DNA of 64,000 nt from Lachnotalea glycerini (GTDB taxonomy: Bacteria > Bacillota > Clostridia > Lachnospirales > Lachnospiraceae): contig NZ_QICS01000015.1 in assembly GCF_003201285.1 (NCBI RefSeq), forward strand, positions 1 to 64,000. Reading direction: 5' to 3'. This document shows, piece after piece, positions 37,437 through 46,771 of this stretch. The notes under the pieces were generated by a model that had not been told where the DNA came from, searched no databases, and saw only the letters and a program-made list of their open reading frames with translations. A program made the translations under genes and the position numbers. How positions within the stretch are numbered: the stretch's first letter is position 1; every line of letters starts with the position of its first letter.

Positions 37437-38345
37437 ATGAGTACACAAGCTGTATTAGATAAAAACATAAAGAAGTCATCTGATACTAAACTGGAAAGCT
37501 TAAGCAGAAATATTAAGAAACAACGAATAGTTCGAAACATAATTTGCATTTTCTTATGTATCATGAGTTTACTGCCTTTTTATATCATGATAATTAATTC
37601 AACAAGACCAAGTGCAGCGATACAACAGGGATTATCTCTGATTCCGAGTAATCAGTTTCTATCGAATGTAAGAAAATTAATTGTTAAATCAGCTGGAGTA
37701 GGTACTCCTCTTTATAAGGCGATGTTTAACAGTTTGTTTATATCGGTACCTGCAACGTTTTTCGCTGTTTATTTTTCAAGCATGACAGCTTATGGAATTT
37801 ATGTGTATCACTTTAAATTAAGAAAGATTGCCTGGTCCTTTATCCTTGGAATTATGATGATTCCAATGCAAGTTTCTATTATAGGATTTTACAAATTTAT
37901 GATACAGCTCGGTATGAACGATTCTTATATACCGCTTATTATTCCGGCTATTGCTGCGCCATCTACAGTATTTTTTATGAGACAATATATGAAGACGGCA
38001 TTACCTTTAGAAATAGTTGATGCTGCAAGAATTGATGGATCAGGAGAATTTAATACTTTTAATACGGTAGTAATGCCTCTCATGAAGCCAGCAATAGCTA
38101 CGCAAGCAATATTTGCGTTTATTGCATCATGGAATAATTTGTACACCCCATCTATTATACTGTCTTCTTCGACAAAGTATACATTACCAATGTTTGTACA
38201 GGTGCTTAGAAGCGAGCAGTTTCGTTCGGATTATGGGGTTATTTATGCAGGCTTGCTATTAACGGTACTGCCGTTGTTTGTAGTATATTTTGCATTATCA
38301 AAATATATCATTGCTGGAGTTGCATTAGGTGGAGTAAAGGAATAG
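37437..38345 (+). CDS. Sugar ABC transporter permease (MalG type)
   Basis: 302 residues with six predicted helices and EAA loop DAARIDGSGEFNTFNTVVMP near residue 195. Two bases separate it from the previous gene, with AAAGGAG as the ribosome site. It completes the inner-membrane channel. Confidence 0.92.
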   Translation: MSTQAVLDKNIKKSSDTKLESLSRNIKKQRIVRNIICIFLCIMSLLPFYIMIINSTRPSAAIQQGLSLIPSNQFLSNVRKLIVKSAGVGTPLYKAMFNSLFISVPATFFAVYFSSMTAYGIYVYHFKLRKIAWSFILGIMMIPMQVSIIGFYKFMIQLGMNDSYIPLIIPAIAAPSTVFFMRQYMKTALPLEIVDAARIDGSGEFNTFNTVVMPLMKPAIATQAIFAFIASWNNLYTPSIILSSSTKYTLPMFVQVLRSEQFRSDYGVIYAGLLLTVLPLFVVYFALSKYIIAGVALGGVKE

Positions 38346-38351
38346 TAGAGC

Positions 38352-38396
38352 AGATAAAAAGTCATTAGCGATATGCTAGTGACTTTTTATCTATTG
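38352..38396 (+). terminator. Terminator of the sugar operon
   Basis: Arms AGATAAAAAGTCATTAGC (38352-38369) and GCTAGTGACTTTTTATCT (38375-38392) pair almost perfectly. It may serve both the sugar operon and the convergent tetR. Confidence 0.85.
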
Positions 38397-38406
38397 TTAG
38401 ATCCTG

Positions 38407-39009
38407 CTATTTCAGAATGTCAACAATCGTTTTAGTTACAATTGCTTTCATGATGGTATAATCAATACAACTGTGCTTATGATATAAATACTCATGACAA
38501 TAATTTTCTACCATATCATATACGATATGCAGTTTCTCATGAGGATGAGTAAAATGATAACCATGAGATGCAAGCACTTGAGTAAGCATTTCAATCAGAT
38601 TCTCTTCATAATTTATTATATATTCAGCAATATCAGAATCTTGATACGACATTGCACTAAATTCTTCCTGTGCTTTTGGCGTTGAAAGGTGCGCAAGAAC
38701 GATATTATCTATAATTTTAGTGATTGTTTCTTCAAGATCAAAATCTGTAGGGAGTGTTTGCAGCACTGAAAAAATAGCATTACTCATATTAGTGGCAAAA
38801 TAATCCCAAACAGCTATAAAAATATCCCTTTTATCAATAAAATAATTATATATAATACCTGTTGAAACTCCAGCTCTTTTAGCAATTTGCGCAGTATTGG
38901 TATTATGATATCCCTTTTCACAGAGCAATTCAAATCCAGCCCTTATTATTTTGTTCTTTTTTTCTATAGAGCGCTTCTGCTTTGGCTCCCGGATATTTCT
39001 ATTTATCAA
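38407..39009 (-). CDS. TetR-family transcriptional regulator of the exporter
   Basis: 200 residues. The helix-turn-helix is TNTAQIAKRAGVSTGIIYNY. The start is TTG 39009, placed by GGAGG seven bases upstream on the minus strand. No better ATG exists. It is divergent from a three-gene exporter operon, its likely target. Confidence 0.88.
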   Translation of the reverse strand: MINRNIREPKQKRSIEKKNKIIRAGFELLCEKGYHNTNTAQIAKRAGVSTGIIYNYFIDKRDIFIAVWDYFATNMSNAIFSVLQTLPTDFDLEETITKIIDNIVLAHLSTPKAQEEFSAMSYQDSDIAEYIINYEENLIEMLTQVLASHGYHFTHPHEKLHIVYDMVENYCHEYLYHKHSCIDYTIMKAIVTKTIVDILK

Positions 39010-39112
39010 ATAAGTTCCTCCTTTTCAGATTGTTACCAACAATAAATATCTTTATTTCATTATAGTAGTTTAGTAGTTAAATGTAAATATGAAAAAAAAT
39101 TCAGATTCTATA

Positions 39113-39174
39113 TTGACAATTTATATTTTCCTGACATATAATAAATATGAAATTTAATTCAGGTTATACAATTA
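39113..39174 (+). promoter_or_regulatory. Exporter promoter with candidate TetR operator
   Basis: TTGACA (39113-39118) and TATAAT (39137-39142), 18 bases apart. Across the -10 box lies a broken inverted repeat with ends CCTGA/TCAGG and inner CATAT/ATATG, a candidate TetR site. Confidence 0.65.
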
Positions 39175-39259
39175 TTACAAAAAGACAAGACAAGAGAAGT
39201 GAGGCAAGGCTTCGCATCTACTGGTATGTGCATTTTTTGTTGCACGATTGGAGGCAGAT

Positions 39260-40627
39260 ATGAAAAGAAAAAAAGATATTTTGAAAGGATTAACGGTTGT
39301 CGCCGCCTGTGTTCTTTTGATAGCGGTTTATGTTGTTGTAAGCAACAAACCATTGAAATTGATGACAGAAACTACGACAAAGGGTTCCATACAAGAGGTA
39401 GTAGACGTAAATGGAGATATTGAAAGTGAAAATACTAAGGTGTACTATTCAAAAGTAACGGCTACAGTTGAACAGCTTACAATTAAAAAAGGGGACAGTG
39501 TTAAAGCAGGGGATCAATTAGTTTTATACGATACAAAGGATTTAGAAACGTCAGTTGAACAAGCTAAATTAGGGACAAAAGCGAGTATGGAAAGCTATCA
39601 GTCCTCTCTTAACAACAATGCTAAAAATAATACAAATTATGCGAATGCGACTACTTCACTAGGAATACTGGAGCAGCAGATAGCAGATGAAAAGTCATAT
39701 ATTTCAAGTATACAGGAATCTTTGACAAGTGCAAATGAAATAGCTTCTGAAATCACAGCAGTTACATCCCAAATGGCAAGTACGACAGATTCAAAAGCAT
39801 TGAAAAAGTTACAAAATAAGTTGGATTCCCTTAATTGCGATTACGATAGCTATGATGTTTCTTCCTTGACAGGAGATTTGGCCTACCACCAAACAGAACT
39901 ATCTCAGTGTCTTACTTCACAGTCTGAGTATAAAGCACAGCAAAAAACGGCAGATGCTAGTTTGATTGACAGTGCAGCTAAAGATCAGCTAAAGACAGTT
40001 GGAGAATCTGCTCAGCTTTCACAAAGTCAGGCGGAGGAGGAACTATCAAAAGCAAATCAGGGAATCGTTGCAGAATTTGATGGTATTATTACTGGTTTAG
40101 ATATTGAGGCAGGCTCTTATGTACCAGAGGGTTCACGACTTCTTGTTTTAGAAAGCAGCAATGAGCTAAAGGTTGTTGTAAATGTATCGAAATATGACAT
40201 TGGAAAGATTGAGTTAGGGCAAAAGGCAGTGGCGAGTGTAGCAGGAAATGAATATGAGGGAAGTGTTAGTAAAATAAGCCGGGTGGCTGATACGGATACT
40301 TCGGATAAGCCACAGGTTTCAGTTGAAATACATATTAATAATCCAGATGATAAAATATATATCGGATTGGAAGCAGATGTAGATATATATACGGAAGAAA
40401 AAAATGATATTGTTACAGTTTCTTCCACGGCTGTTTATAGTGATGATGATGGAAATTATTGCTATACGATTGAAAATGGACTTGTGACAAAGAAATATTT
40501 TACAAAGGGAATTGAGTCAGATTCACTGGTTGAGCTAACCGATGGAATAGCGGAGGGAGAAATAGTGATAACAGATTCAATTACCGATGACAGTGTTGGC
40601 AGAAAAGCTTCTGCAATGAAACATTGA
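39260..40627 (+). CDS. HlyD/MacA-type efflux adaptor
   Basis: 455 residues. One membrane helix is near residues 12-30. A lipoyl half and long coiled coil span residues 60-260, followed by the second lipoyl half and beta barrel (AEFDGIITGLDIEAGSYV). It links the ABC exporter to the outside in a Gram-positive cell. ATG 39260 follows GGAGG. It is the first gene of an exporter operon. Confidence 0.9.
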   Translation: MKRKKDILKGLTVVAACVLLIAVYVVVSNKPLKLMTETTTKGSIQEVVDVNGDIESENTKVYYSKVTATVEQLTIKKGDSVKAGDQLVLYDTKDLETSVEQAKLGTKASMESYQSSLNNNAKNNTNYANATTSLGILEQQIADEKSYISSIQESLTSANEIASEITAVTSQMASTTDSKALKKLQNKLDSLNCDYDSYDVSSLTGDLAYHQTELSQCLTSQSEYKAQQKTADASLIDSAAKDQLKTVGESAQLSQSQAEEELSKANQGIVAEFDGIITGLDIEAGSYVPEGSRLLVLESSNELKVVVNVSKYDIGKIELGQKAVASVAGNEYEGSVSKISRVADTDTSDKPQVSVEIHINNPDDKIYIGLEADVDIYTEEKNDIVTVSSTAVYSDDDGNYCYTIENGLVTKKYFTKGIESDSLVELTDGIAEGEIVITDSITDDSVGRKASAMKH

Positions 40628-40640
40628 GAGGAGATATCAT

Positions 40641-41348
40641 ATGGCAGAACCAATCATTGAATTTAAAGAAGTAGCCAAATCCTATCAACGTGGAGATAGA
40701 ATCTTTTATGCATTAAGACACGTAAATCTCACAATTCATGAAGGGGAAATGGTTGTAATACTAGGTCCTAGTGGCGCTGGAAAGAGTACTCTTTTGAATC
40801 TGCTCGGCGGTATGGATACTGCAACAGAGGGTTCCATTATTTTTGAAGGAGTGGATATTACAAAATATAATGATAATCAGTTGACGCAATATCGTGCTAA
40901 AAATGTGGGAGTTGTATTTCAATTCTATAATTTAATTCCTACCCTGACAGCTTACGAAAATGTTGCATTAATGAAAGAGATTGAAGAAAATACATTAGAT
41001 CCAAAGAAATGTATGGAAGCGGTTGGATTAGGCGAACATTTTCATCAGTTTCCGGCTCAGATGTCAGGTGGTGAACAACAAAGAACTTCGATTGCAAGGG
41101 CATTAGCCAAAAATCCAAAGCTATTATTGTGCGATGAACCAACAGGAGCACTCGATACAGAAACAGGCAGAGGAGTACTTGAACTGTTGCAAAAAATGAG
41201 CAGTGAAAGCCAGCATACGGTAATTATGGTTACACATAACAGTTCCTTTGCAGATATTGCTAACAAGGTGATAAGGGTGAAAAACGGAACAGTTGAAAGT
41301 ATTACAATCAATCAAAAACCGATTAATGCAAATGAGGTGAGTTGGTAA
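40641..41348 (+). CDS. ABC transporter ATP-binding protein (MacB/LolD type)
   Basis: 235 residues. Walker A is GPSGAGKST, the signature is [15 protein letters not shown] and Walker B is [12 protein letters not shown], with the D-loop and H-loop present. It drives the FtsX-type permease that starts on the next base after its stop. Confidence 0.95.
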   Translation: MAEPIIEFKEVAKSYQRGDRIFYALRHVNLTIHEGEMVVILGPSGAGKSTLLNLLGGMDTATEGSIIFEGVDITKYNDNQLTQYRAKNVGVVFQFYNLIPTLTAYENVALMKEIEENTLDPKKCMEAVGLGEHFHQFPAQMSGGEQQRTSIARALAKNPKLLLCDEPTGALDTETGRGVLELLQKMSSESQHTVIMVTHNSSFADIANKVIRVKNGTVESITINQKPINANEVSW

Positions 41349-43637
41349 ATGCTGAATCGAAAACTTTTGCGAGACTTACTGAAAAATAAAATACAATTTA
41401 TATCCATTTTTTTAATGTCCTTTCTTGGTCTACTGGTTTTCGTTGGTCTTGATGCTGAGGGGAATGGTCTTGGAACTTCATCAAAATCCTATTATGATGC
41501 TACCAATTTAGCAGATTTATGGGTAATGGGAAAAGGCTTTACCAATGAGGACATACGGATTATTGAAAATCTAACAGGGGTTGCACATGCTGAAAGAAGA
41601 TTACAGATTAATACAACGGCAGTTTTAGAAAATGAGCCATTTGTTCAACTTAACTTTATTGAAGAGAATGAAGTTTCAAAGCTTTATCTAAAAAGTGGAG
41701 AAAAATACAGTTCTTCTTCGGAGGGCATCTGGTTGGATGAATTATTTGCAAAAGGACAGAATTTATCCATAGGGGATACGATTACGCTGGAATATAACGG
41801 AATGAAAATCACAGAAGAAATAAAGGGATTGATTATTCACCCTGAATATGTTTTTTTTCTTGCAGATGAAGGCGCGATGATGCCAAATTATGGTTCCTAT
41901 GGCTATGGATTTTTGTCTAGTAAAGAATTTCCAGTGCAAAATCAATTCGTATATAGTGAATTACTTGTTGATGTTGATCAGGATGTCAATCTAACAAGAA
42001 TAAAAGATGCCATAAAGAGTCAAATAGATTCAGATAATCTTGTCATTACAGATAGAAAGCAGAGCCTAAGTTATTCAACCTTTGATGCAGAAAAACAACA
42101 GCATATTTCAATGGGGTTTATGTTTCCGATTGTTTTTTTACTCATAGCCATTCTTGGAATTGTAACAACTATGACCCGTATGACGTCGAATCAAAGGATT
42201 CAAATTGGAACGCTAAAAGCGTTGGGATTTACCAAGCAAAAGATTACATTACATTATATGTCTTATGGCTTTGCAATCAGTCTGATTGGAGGTCTTATGG
42301 GAGCTTATGTGGGTTACTCCTATTTACCCTTGCTATTTCGGGAAAATATGATGGAAGCCTATACTTTACCTGTATGGGAAGTAAGTATGTCTTCGAACTC
42401 CTATATAGCAATACTAGCCAATGTATTTATTTCTACTTTGGTAAGCTATCTGGCGTGTCAACGAGAATTAAGAGATCCTCCTGCAACTACCTTAAAGCCT
42501 GTGGTTCCAAAAAAAAGTAAGCCTACTTTTATAGAGAAAAGCGCTTTATGGAACAGATTGAATTTCTCTGTCAAATGGAATTATCGTGATATTATAAGAA
42601 ATCGAATACGTACATTAATGGGTATTGTGGGTGTAATCGGTTGTACTATGTTGATGGTATGTGCCTTTGGTTGTAGGGATTCTGTTACGGATATGACATC
42701 CTGGATGTATGGAGAGATTATGACTTGTAATACAAAAATAATTTTTTCTGACTTGGCAGGTGATGCGAGTAAGATAGATTATGCGAAGAAATACGAAGGA
42801 CAGCTAATAGAAGAAAAAGCAATCGAACTGGCTGTCAAAAATCTGAAAAAGACAGGAAGCATTACCGTCTTAGATAAAGGTAATTACATTCATTTTCAGG
42901 ATGATAAACTAAGTCACATCAACTTAAGCCAAAATGGTATCGCATTATCTTACAAAATGGCTCAAAATCTTGGTATTGATATTGGAGATTTTGTAGAGTG
43001 GCATATTGTTGGAGAAACAAAATGGATTAAATCTCGTGTTGAACAATTATATCGTTCACCAGCCAATCAGGGAATCTCAATGAATCGGAAAACGTTTGAA
43101 AATCTTGAACATACTTTTTGCGCTACTGCATTGTTAACCAATAAGTCGCCTGAAACAAACCTATCAGATCAAGATGAGATTCAGGCAGTTCAAAATATTA
43201 ATAAGTTGAAGCAGGATATGGATAAGAGTATGGAAATGATGAATACGATGGTGGGGATACTGATATTAGCTGCAGTTTTGCTGGGAGTTGTTGTGTTATA
43301 TAACCTTGGAGTACTTACCTTTGTTGAGAAAACAAGAGAAATAGCTACATTAAAAGTTTTAGGCTTTAGCAGTAAGCAAATAAGAGGAATATTGCAAAAA
43401 CAAAATTTGTGGGTTACCATAGCAGGTATCATCATTGGATTGCCGATAGGGTATCAGTTTTTGGTGGTGTTGTGTTCTACTTTATCGGAATCCCAGGATT
43501 TGGTACCAAGTGTAACTATTCTGTCCTATTGTTTTTCAATAGGAGGAACTTTTGCAGTTTCGACATTGGTCAATTGGTTATTATCCGGTAAGATCAAAAC
43601 AATCAATATGGTTGATGCTTTAAAGGGAGTTGAATAA
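41349..43637 (+). CDS. ABC transporter permease (FtsX/MacB type)
   Basis: 762 residues with two FtsX domains. Helices lie near residues 15-35, 255-380, 418-440 and 625-750. The large extracytoplasmic loops lie between. The family exports peptides, lipids or drugs. The cargo is unknown. It is the last gene of the TetR-controlled operon. Confidence 0.92.
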   Translation: MLNRKLLRDLLKNKIQFISIFLMSFLGLLVFVGLDAEGNGLGTSSKSYYDATNLADLWVMGKGFTNEDIRIIENLTGVAHAERRLQINTTAVLENEPFVQLNFIEENEVSKLYLKSGEKYSSSSEGIWLDELFAKGQNLSIGDTITLEYNGMKITEEIKGLIIHPEYVFFLADEGAMMPNYGSYGYGFLSSKEFPVQNQFVYSELLVDVDQDVNLTRIKDAIKSQIDSDNLVITDRKQSLSYSTFDAEKQQHISMGFMFPIVFLLIAILGIVTTMTRMTSNQRIQIGTLKALGFTKQKITLHYMSYGFAISLIGGLMGAYVGYSYLPLLFRENMMEAYTLPVWEVSMSSNSYIAILANVFISTLVSYLACQRELRDPPATTLKPVVPKKSKPTFIEKSALWNRLNFSVKWNYRDIIRNRIRTLMGIVGVIGCTMLMVCAFGCRDSVTDMTSWMYGEIMTCNTKIIFSDLAGDASKIDYAKKYEGQLIEEKAIELAVKNLKKTGSITVLDKGNYIHFQDDKLSHINLSQNGIALSYKMAQNLGIDIGDFVEWHIVGETKWIKSRVEQLYRSPANQGISMNRKTFENLEHTFCATALLTNKSPETNLSDQDEIQAVQNINKLKQDMDKSMEMMNTMVGILILAAVLLGVVVLYNLGVLTFVEKTREIATLKVLGFSSKQIRGILQKQNLWVTIAGIIIGLPIGYQFLVVLCSTLSESQDLVPSVTILSYCFSIGGTFAVSTLVNWLLSGKIKTINMVDALKGVE

Positions 43638-43682
43638 TCAATTCGACATATAAAATAAAATAAGAAAAGAACTTCTACAGAC

Positions 43683-43711
43683 TTGAGTAATAAATGGTTA
43701 TCGGTTATAAT
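43683..43711 (+). promoter_or_regulatory. Promoter of the transporter-hydrogenase maturation operon
   Basis: TTGAGT (43683-43688) and TATAAT (43706-43711), 17 bases apart. Transcription would start near 43718, leaving an untranslated leader of about 200 bases. Confidence 0.75.
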
Positions 43712-43715
43712 AGTG

Positions 43716-43880
43716 GGGAATGAGCAAAAAAGATTCGTTCTGTTTGCAAATTCCCTATTACAATCTGATTTCAAAGTTAGGAAACTTTCTGAGAAAAAAG
43801 GCCATGCTCACAAAAGTTAAATTATTATCAAACTTATCATGTGCCTTATTTTGTGTAGGGTGCATTTTTATTTACCCAAA
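43716..43880 (+). promoter_or_regulatory. Structured leader of the transporter-hyd operon
   Basis: Hairpin 1 has GGGAAT (43716-43721) with ATTCCC (43750-43755) and inner GCAAA (43724-43728) with TTTGC (43743-43747). Hairpin 2 has AAAGTT (43773-43778) with AACTTT (43783-43788) around a four-base loop. TGAGCA (43721-43726) could also pair with TGCTCA near 43805, in place of hairpin 1. I do not recognise a known riboswitch. Confidence 0.5.
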
Positions 43881-43915
43881 ATAAAAAATCAAATTTAAAG
43901 AAAAAGGAGGACAAA

Positions 43916-44893
43916 ATGAAAAAAAGATTAAAGGTTATACTATTGATGATGACTGTATTACTACTATTACTTAATGGCTGCCAAAAAGCAAATGATGTAA
44001 GTACGGATATTCGTGTCGGTTCGTTAAAGGGACCAACTTCAATTGGACTGATGAGACTAATGGAACAGGCATCCAATAAGGAGGCAGAGAATAATTATAC
44101 TTTCACAATGGAAACCACAGCAGATGCGCTTCTTCCGTTAATTATCAAGGGAGAATTGGACATTGCACTGGTACCGGCTAATATAGCTAGTATCTTATAC
44201 CAAAAGACGGAGGGCAAAATTTCTGTCATTGATATTAATACGCTGGGTGTACTCTACATGGTTTCTGGTGATAGTAGTATAAACTCATTGGATAGTCTAA
44301 AAGGAAAAACGGTGTATTTAACAGGAAAAGGAACGACTCCAGATTATGTCATTCAATATTTATTGGCACAGGCGGGATTAACAGACGAAGTTACACTAGA
44401 ATACAAATCAGAAGCGACAGAGGTAGCCGCTTTATTGAGCAAGGAACCGGAAAATATCGGATTGCTTCCACAACCCTTTGTTACGGCTGCACTGGCTCAA
44501 AACGACAAGCTTAGTATCGTTTTAGACTTGAATAAGGAATGGAATGAGCTTCAAGGCGAAGAAGGCAGTTCTTTGGTTACAGGAGTAACAATCGTAAGAA
44601 ATGAATTTCTAGAGGAGCATAAAGAAGCCGTTTTAAAATTTATGGAAGAGCATGAAACTAGTGCAAACTATGCAAATGAACATACAACAGAAACAGCAAA
44701 GCTCGTTGAAGAAGCTGGCATTATTGAAAAAGCTGCTATCGCTGAAACAGCAATACCATATTGCAATATTACTTATTTGGATGGAACAGAGGCTAAAACT
44801 GCATTAGAGGGTTATTTACAGATATTATTCGATCAAAATCCTGAGTCTGTTGGAGGAGAGCTTCCGAAAGAGGATTTTTATTATATCCCCTAA
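43916..44893 (+). CDS. SsuA/NMT1-type ABC transporter substrate-binding lipoprotein
   Basis: 325 residues. The lipobox is LNGC with Cys 22. The fold is of the periplasmic type used by sulfonate, taurine, nitrate and thiamine-precursor transporters (LIIKGELDIALVPANIAS). It is the first gene of a run that leads into hydE, hydG and hydF. The ligand is unknown. A precursor or metal complex for the hydrogenase H-cluster is a possibility, by context only. Confidence 0.88.
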   Translation: MKKRLKVILLMMTVLLLLLNGCQKANDVSTDIRVGSLKGPTSIGLMRLMEQASNKEAENNYTFTMETTADALLPLIIKGELDIALVPANIASILYQKTEGKISVIDINTLGVLYMVSGDSSINSLDSLKGKTVYLTGKGTTPDYVIQYLLAQAGLTDEVTLEYKSEATEVAALLSKEPENIGLLPQPFVTAALAQNDKLSIVLDLNKEWNELQGEEGSSLVTGVTIVRNEFLEEHKEAVLKFMEEHETSANYANEHTTETAKLVEEAGIIEKAAIAETAIPYCNITYLDGTEAKTALEGYLQILFDQNPESVGGELPKEDFYYIP

Positions 44894-44929
44894 TCAGAGT
44901 AAAAGGGAAACTGGAAAGTGAGGCACCTT

Positions 44930-46444
44930 ATGAAAGAACCTGCATGTATAAAAGAGAAAAAAAAGATGAAAAGAGCAACTATTTTGTTGTTTTGGCTGTT
45001 GCTATGGCAGGTTTTTGCAAGTATAACAAATAATGCTATTTTGCTGGTAGGGCCTTTCCAAGTATTAAAAGAAATATTGATACTGGTAAAAACAGTGGAT
45101 TTTTATACAACTGTTTTGATGTCTTTAATACGTATTGCAGGTGGCTTTGTAATCGGATTTTTATTAGGTATGTTCCTTGGAATTGCAGCGTTTTTTAAAC
45201 CTATAATCGGGGATTTGTTTTCACCGGTCATATCCTTACTAAAATCAATACCCATTGCCTCCTTTGTGGTTTTATTATTGATTTGGACAGGGTCAGATTA
45301 TCTTGCTGTATATGTTTCAATACTGGTCGTGTTTCCAAATGCCTATCTTCATACAATTATGGGACTGAATCATACAGACCAGAAGCTTCTTGAAATGGCA
45401 GAGGTATTTCAAATGAGCTTTTCTAAAAAATTTCGTTATCTTTATAAGCCTGCTATGATTCCTTTTTTAATAACCTGTATGGAGGTTGCAGTAGGAATGA
45501 GCTTTAAATCAGGTGTGGCAGCCGAAGTAATTGGCACACCAAACAATTCCTTTGGAGAAAAATTATATATGTCCAAAATACAATTGAACACATCTGGAGT
45601 TTTTGCGTGGACGATTGTAATTATTTTGGCCAGCTACGCAATGGAGAAAGGTGTCTTATATGTACTAAAAAGATATAAGGAAAATCGATTTACATTGTTT
45701 TCACAAAAAATGCATTTAGCTGAAAATGGAAGAACATATAAGAAACACGAAGTAACAAGACTAGAGCTTGATTGCATAAAAAAGCAAACTGAAGATCCGC
45801 AGCCAGACAACCCTAAAGAAGCTGGCAGTGCTCCTGATATCCAAATTAGAGATTTATCAAAGTTTTATGATTACAAAAAAGTATTTTATAAGGTAAATCT
45901 ACAATTGGAGAAAGGAAAGATTTATTGCCTGATGGGTCCTTCCGGTTGCGGAAAAACCACGTTATTTCGTATACTACTTGGTCTGACAAAGCCAGACGAA
46001 GGAGAAATCATAGGAGTTAAAAAGAGAGAGATTTCGGCAGTATTTCAAGAACCAAGACTACTGGAGGATTATTCGGCAATTGAGAATGCTTTTTTGTTTG
46101 GTTTGCTCTCTAAAAATGATTTTGATGAGCAACAGGAATTTTGCAGGCTTCTTTTGGCAGAGGATGCTGATAAATCAGCTAAGGAACTTAGCGGAGGGAT
46201 GCAGCAAAGAGTCGCTATACTAAGAGCTATGGCACTAAAAGCATCAGTTATTGTGTTAGATGAGCCTTTTACGGGATTGGATGAAGAAACAAAAAGAAAA
46301 ACGGCCAACTATATTTTAGAAAAAAAGGGAAATAAAACACTGATTGTATCAACTCATAATAAAGAAGATGTACTTTTATTGAAAGGAGAAATGATAGATG
46401 GAAACAAGAGTGGCTTTAATTGGAATTATGGTAGAGAAGAGTGA
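44930..46444 (+). CDS. Fused ABC transporter permease and ATPase
   Basis: 504 residues with two parts. Residues 1-250 are a SsuC-type permease of about six helices (KSIPIASFVVLLLIW, EVFQMSFSKKFRYLYKPA as the EAA loop). Residues 285-504 are a SsuB-type ATPase with Walker A GPSGCGKTT, signature LSGGMQQRVAILRAM and Walker B VIVLDEP. In most genomes these are separate genes. ATG 44930 is used because GTGAGG precedes it. It overlaps the next gene by 47 bases. Confidence 0.92.
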   Translation: MKEPACIKEKKKMKRATILLFWLLLWQVFASITNNAILLVGPFQVLKEILILVKTVDFYTTVLMSLIRIAGGFVIGFLLGMFLGIAAFFKPIIGDLFSPVISLLKSIPIASFVVLLLIWTGSDYLAVYVSILVVFPNAYLHTIMGLNHTDQKLLEMAEVFQMSFSKKFRYLYKPAMIPFLITCMEVAVGMSFKSGVAAEVIGTPNNSFGEKLYMSKIQLNTSGVFAWTIVIILASYAMEKGVLYVLKRYKENRFTLFSQKMHLAENGRTYKKHEVTRLELDCIKKQTEDPQPDNPKEAGSAPDIQIRDLSKFYDYKKVFYKVNLQLEKGKIYCLMGPSGCGKTTLFRILLGLTKPDEGEIIGVKKREISAVFQEPRLLEDYSAIENAFLFGLLSKNDFDEQQEFCRLLLAEDADKSAKELSGGMQQRVAILRAMALKASVIVLDEPFTGLDEETKRKTANYILEKKGNKTLIVSTHNKEDVLLLKGEMIDGNKSGFNWNYGREE

Positions 46445-46643
46445 GGCGGTGGAAATGCTTAATTCCTTGCTAAGTCAATACAAAGAATTTATTATAGGAA
46501 GAATGGGAATTCCTTATCAGAAAAAAGGAATTTCTTTAATTAGTATTGCGATTGATGCACCTGCTGATGAAATTAGTGCATTATCAGGTAAAATAGGACG
46601 TCTGGCAGGTGTTTCGGCAAAAGTAATCTACCAAAAAGCCTAG
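46398..46643 (+). CDS. TM1266-like putative iron-only hydrogenase system regulator
   Basis: 81 residues of the NikR-C/ACT-like fold called TM1266 (TIGR03959). Members occur next to [FeFe]-hydrogenase maturation genes. VALIGIMVEKSEAVEMLN and FIIGRMGIPYQKKGISLISI match the family. It overlaps the transporter gene upstream and leads into hydE, which ties the transporter to hydrogenase maturation. Confidence 0.85.
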   Translation: METRVALIGIMVEKSEAVEMLNSLLSQYKEFIIGRMGIPYQKKGISLISIAIDAPADEISALSGKIGRLAGVSAKVIYQKA

Positions 46644-46771
46644 TAACTTATTTTTCCATCATTAAGGTGAGTGTATGAATGAATCATGTTTTGCACAAAT
46701 TAACAAGGTATTTAATGTAATTGTTTAGTAATTGCAGTTTTTGTGTACAAGCAATTTGTAGATGGAGGAAT

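Noticed and set aside
41349-43637. Exporter as a bacteriocin or lantibiotic system
   Set aside because: No precursor peptide, modification enzyme or peptidase domain is nearby; it is an ordinary MacAB-like set.
43526-43774. Minus-strand frame of 82 codons over the end of the exporter permease and the hyd leader
   Set aside because: No ribosome site, no recognisable protein, and it runs through a promoter and hairpins of the other strand.
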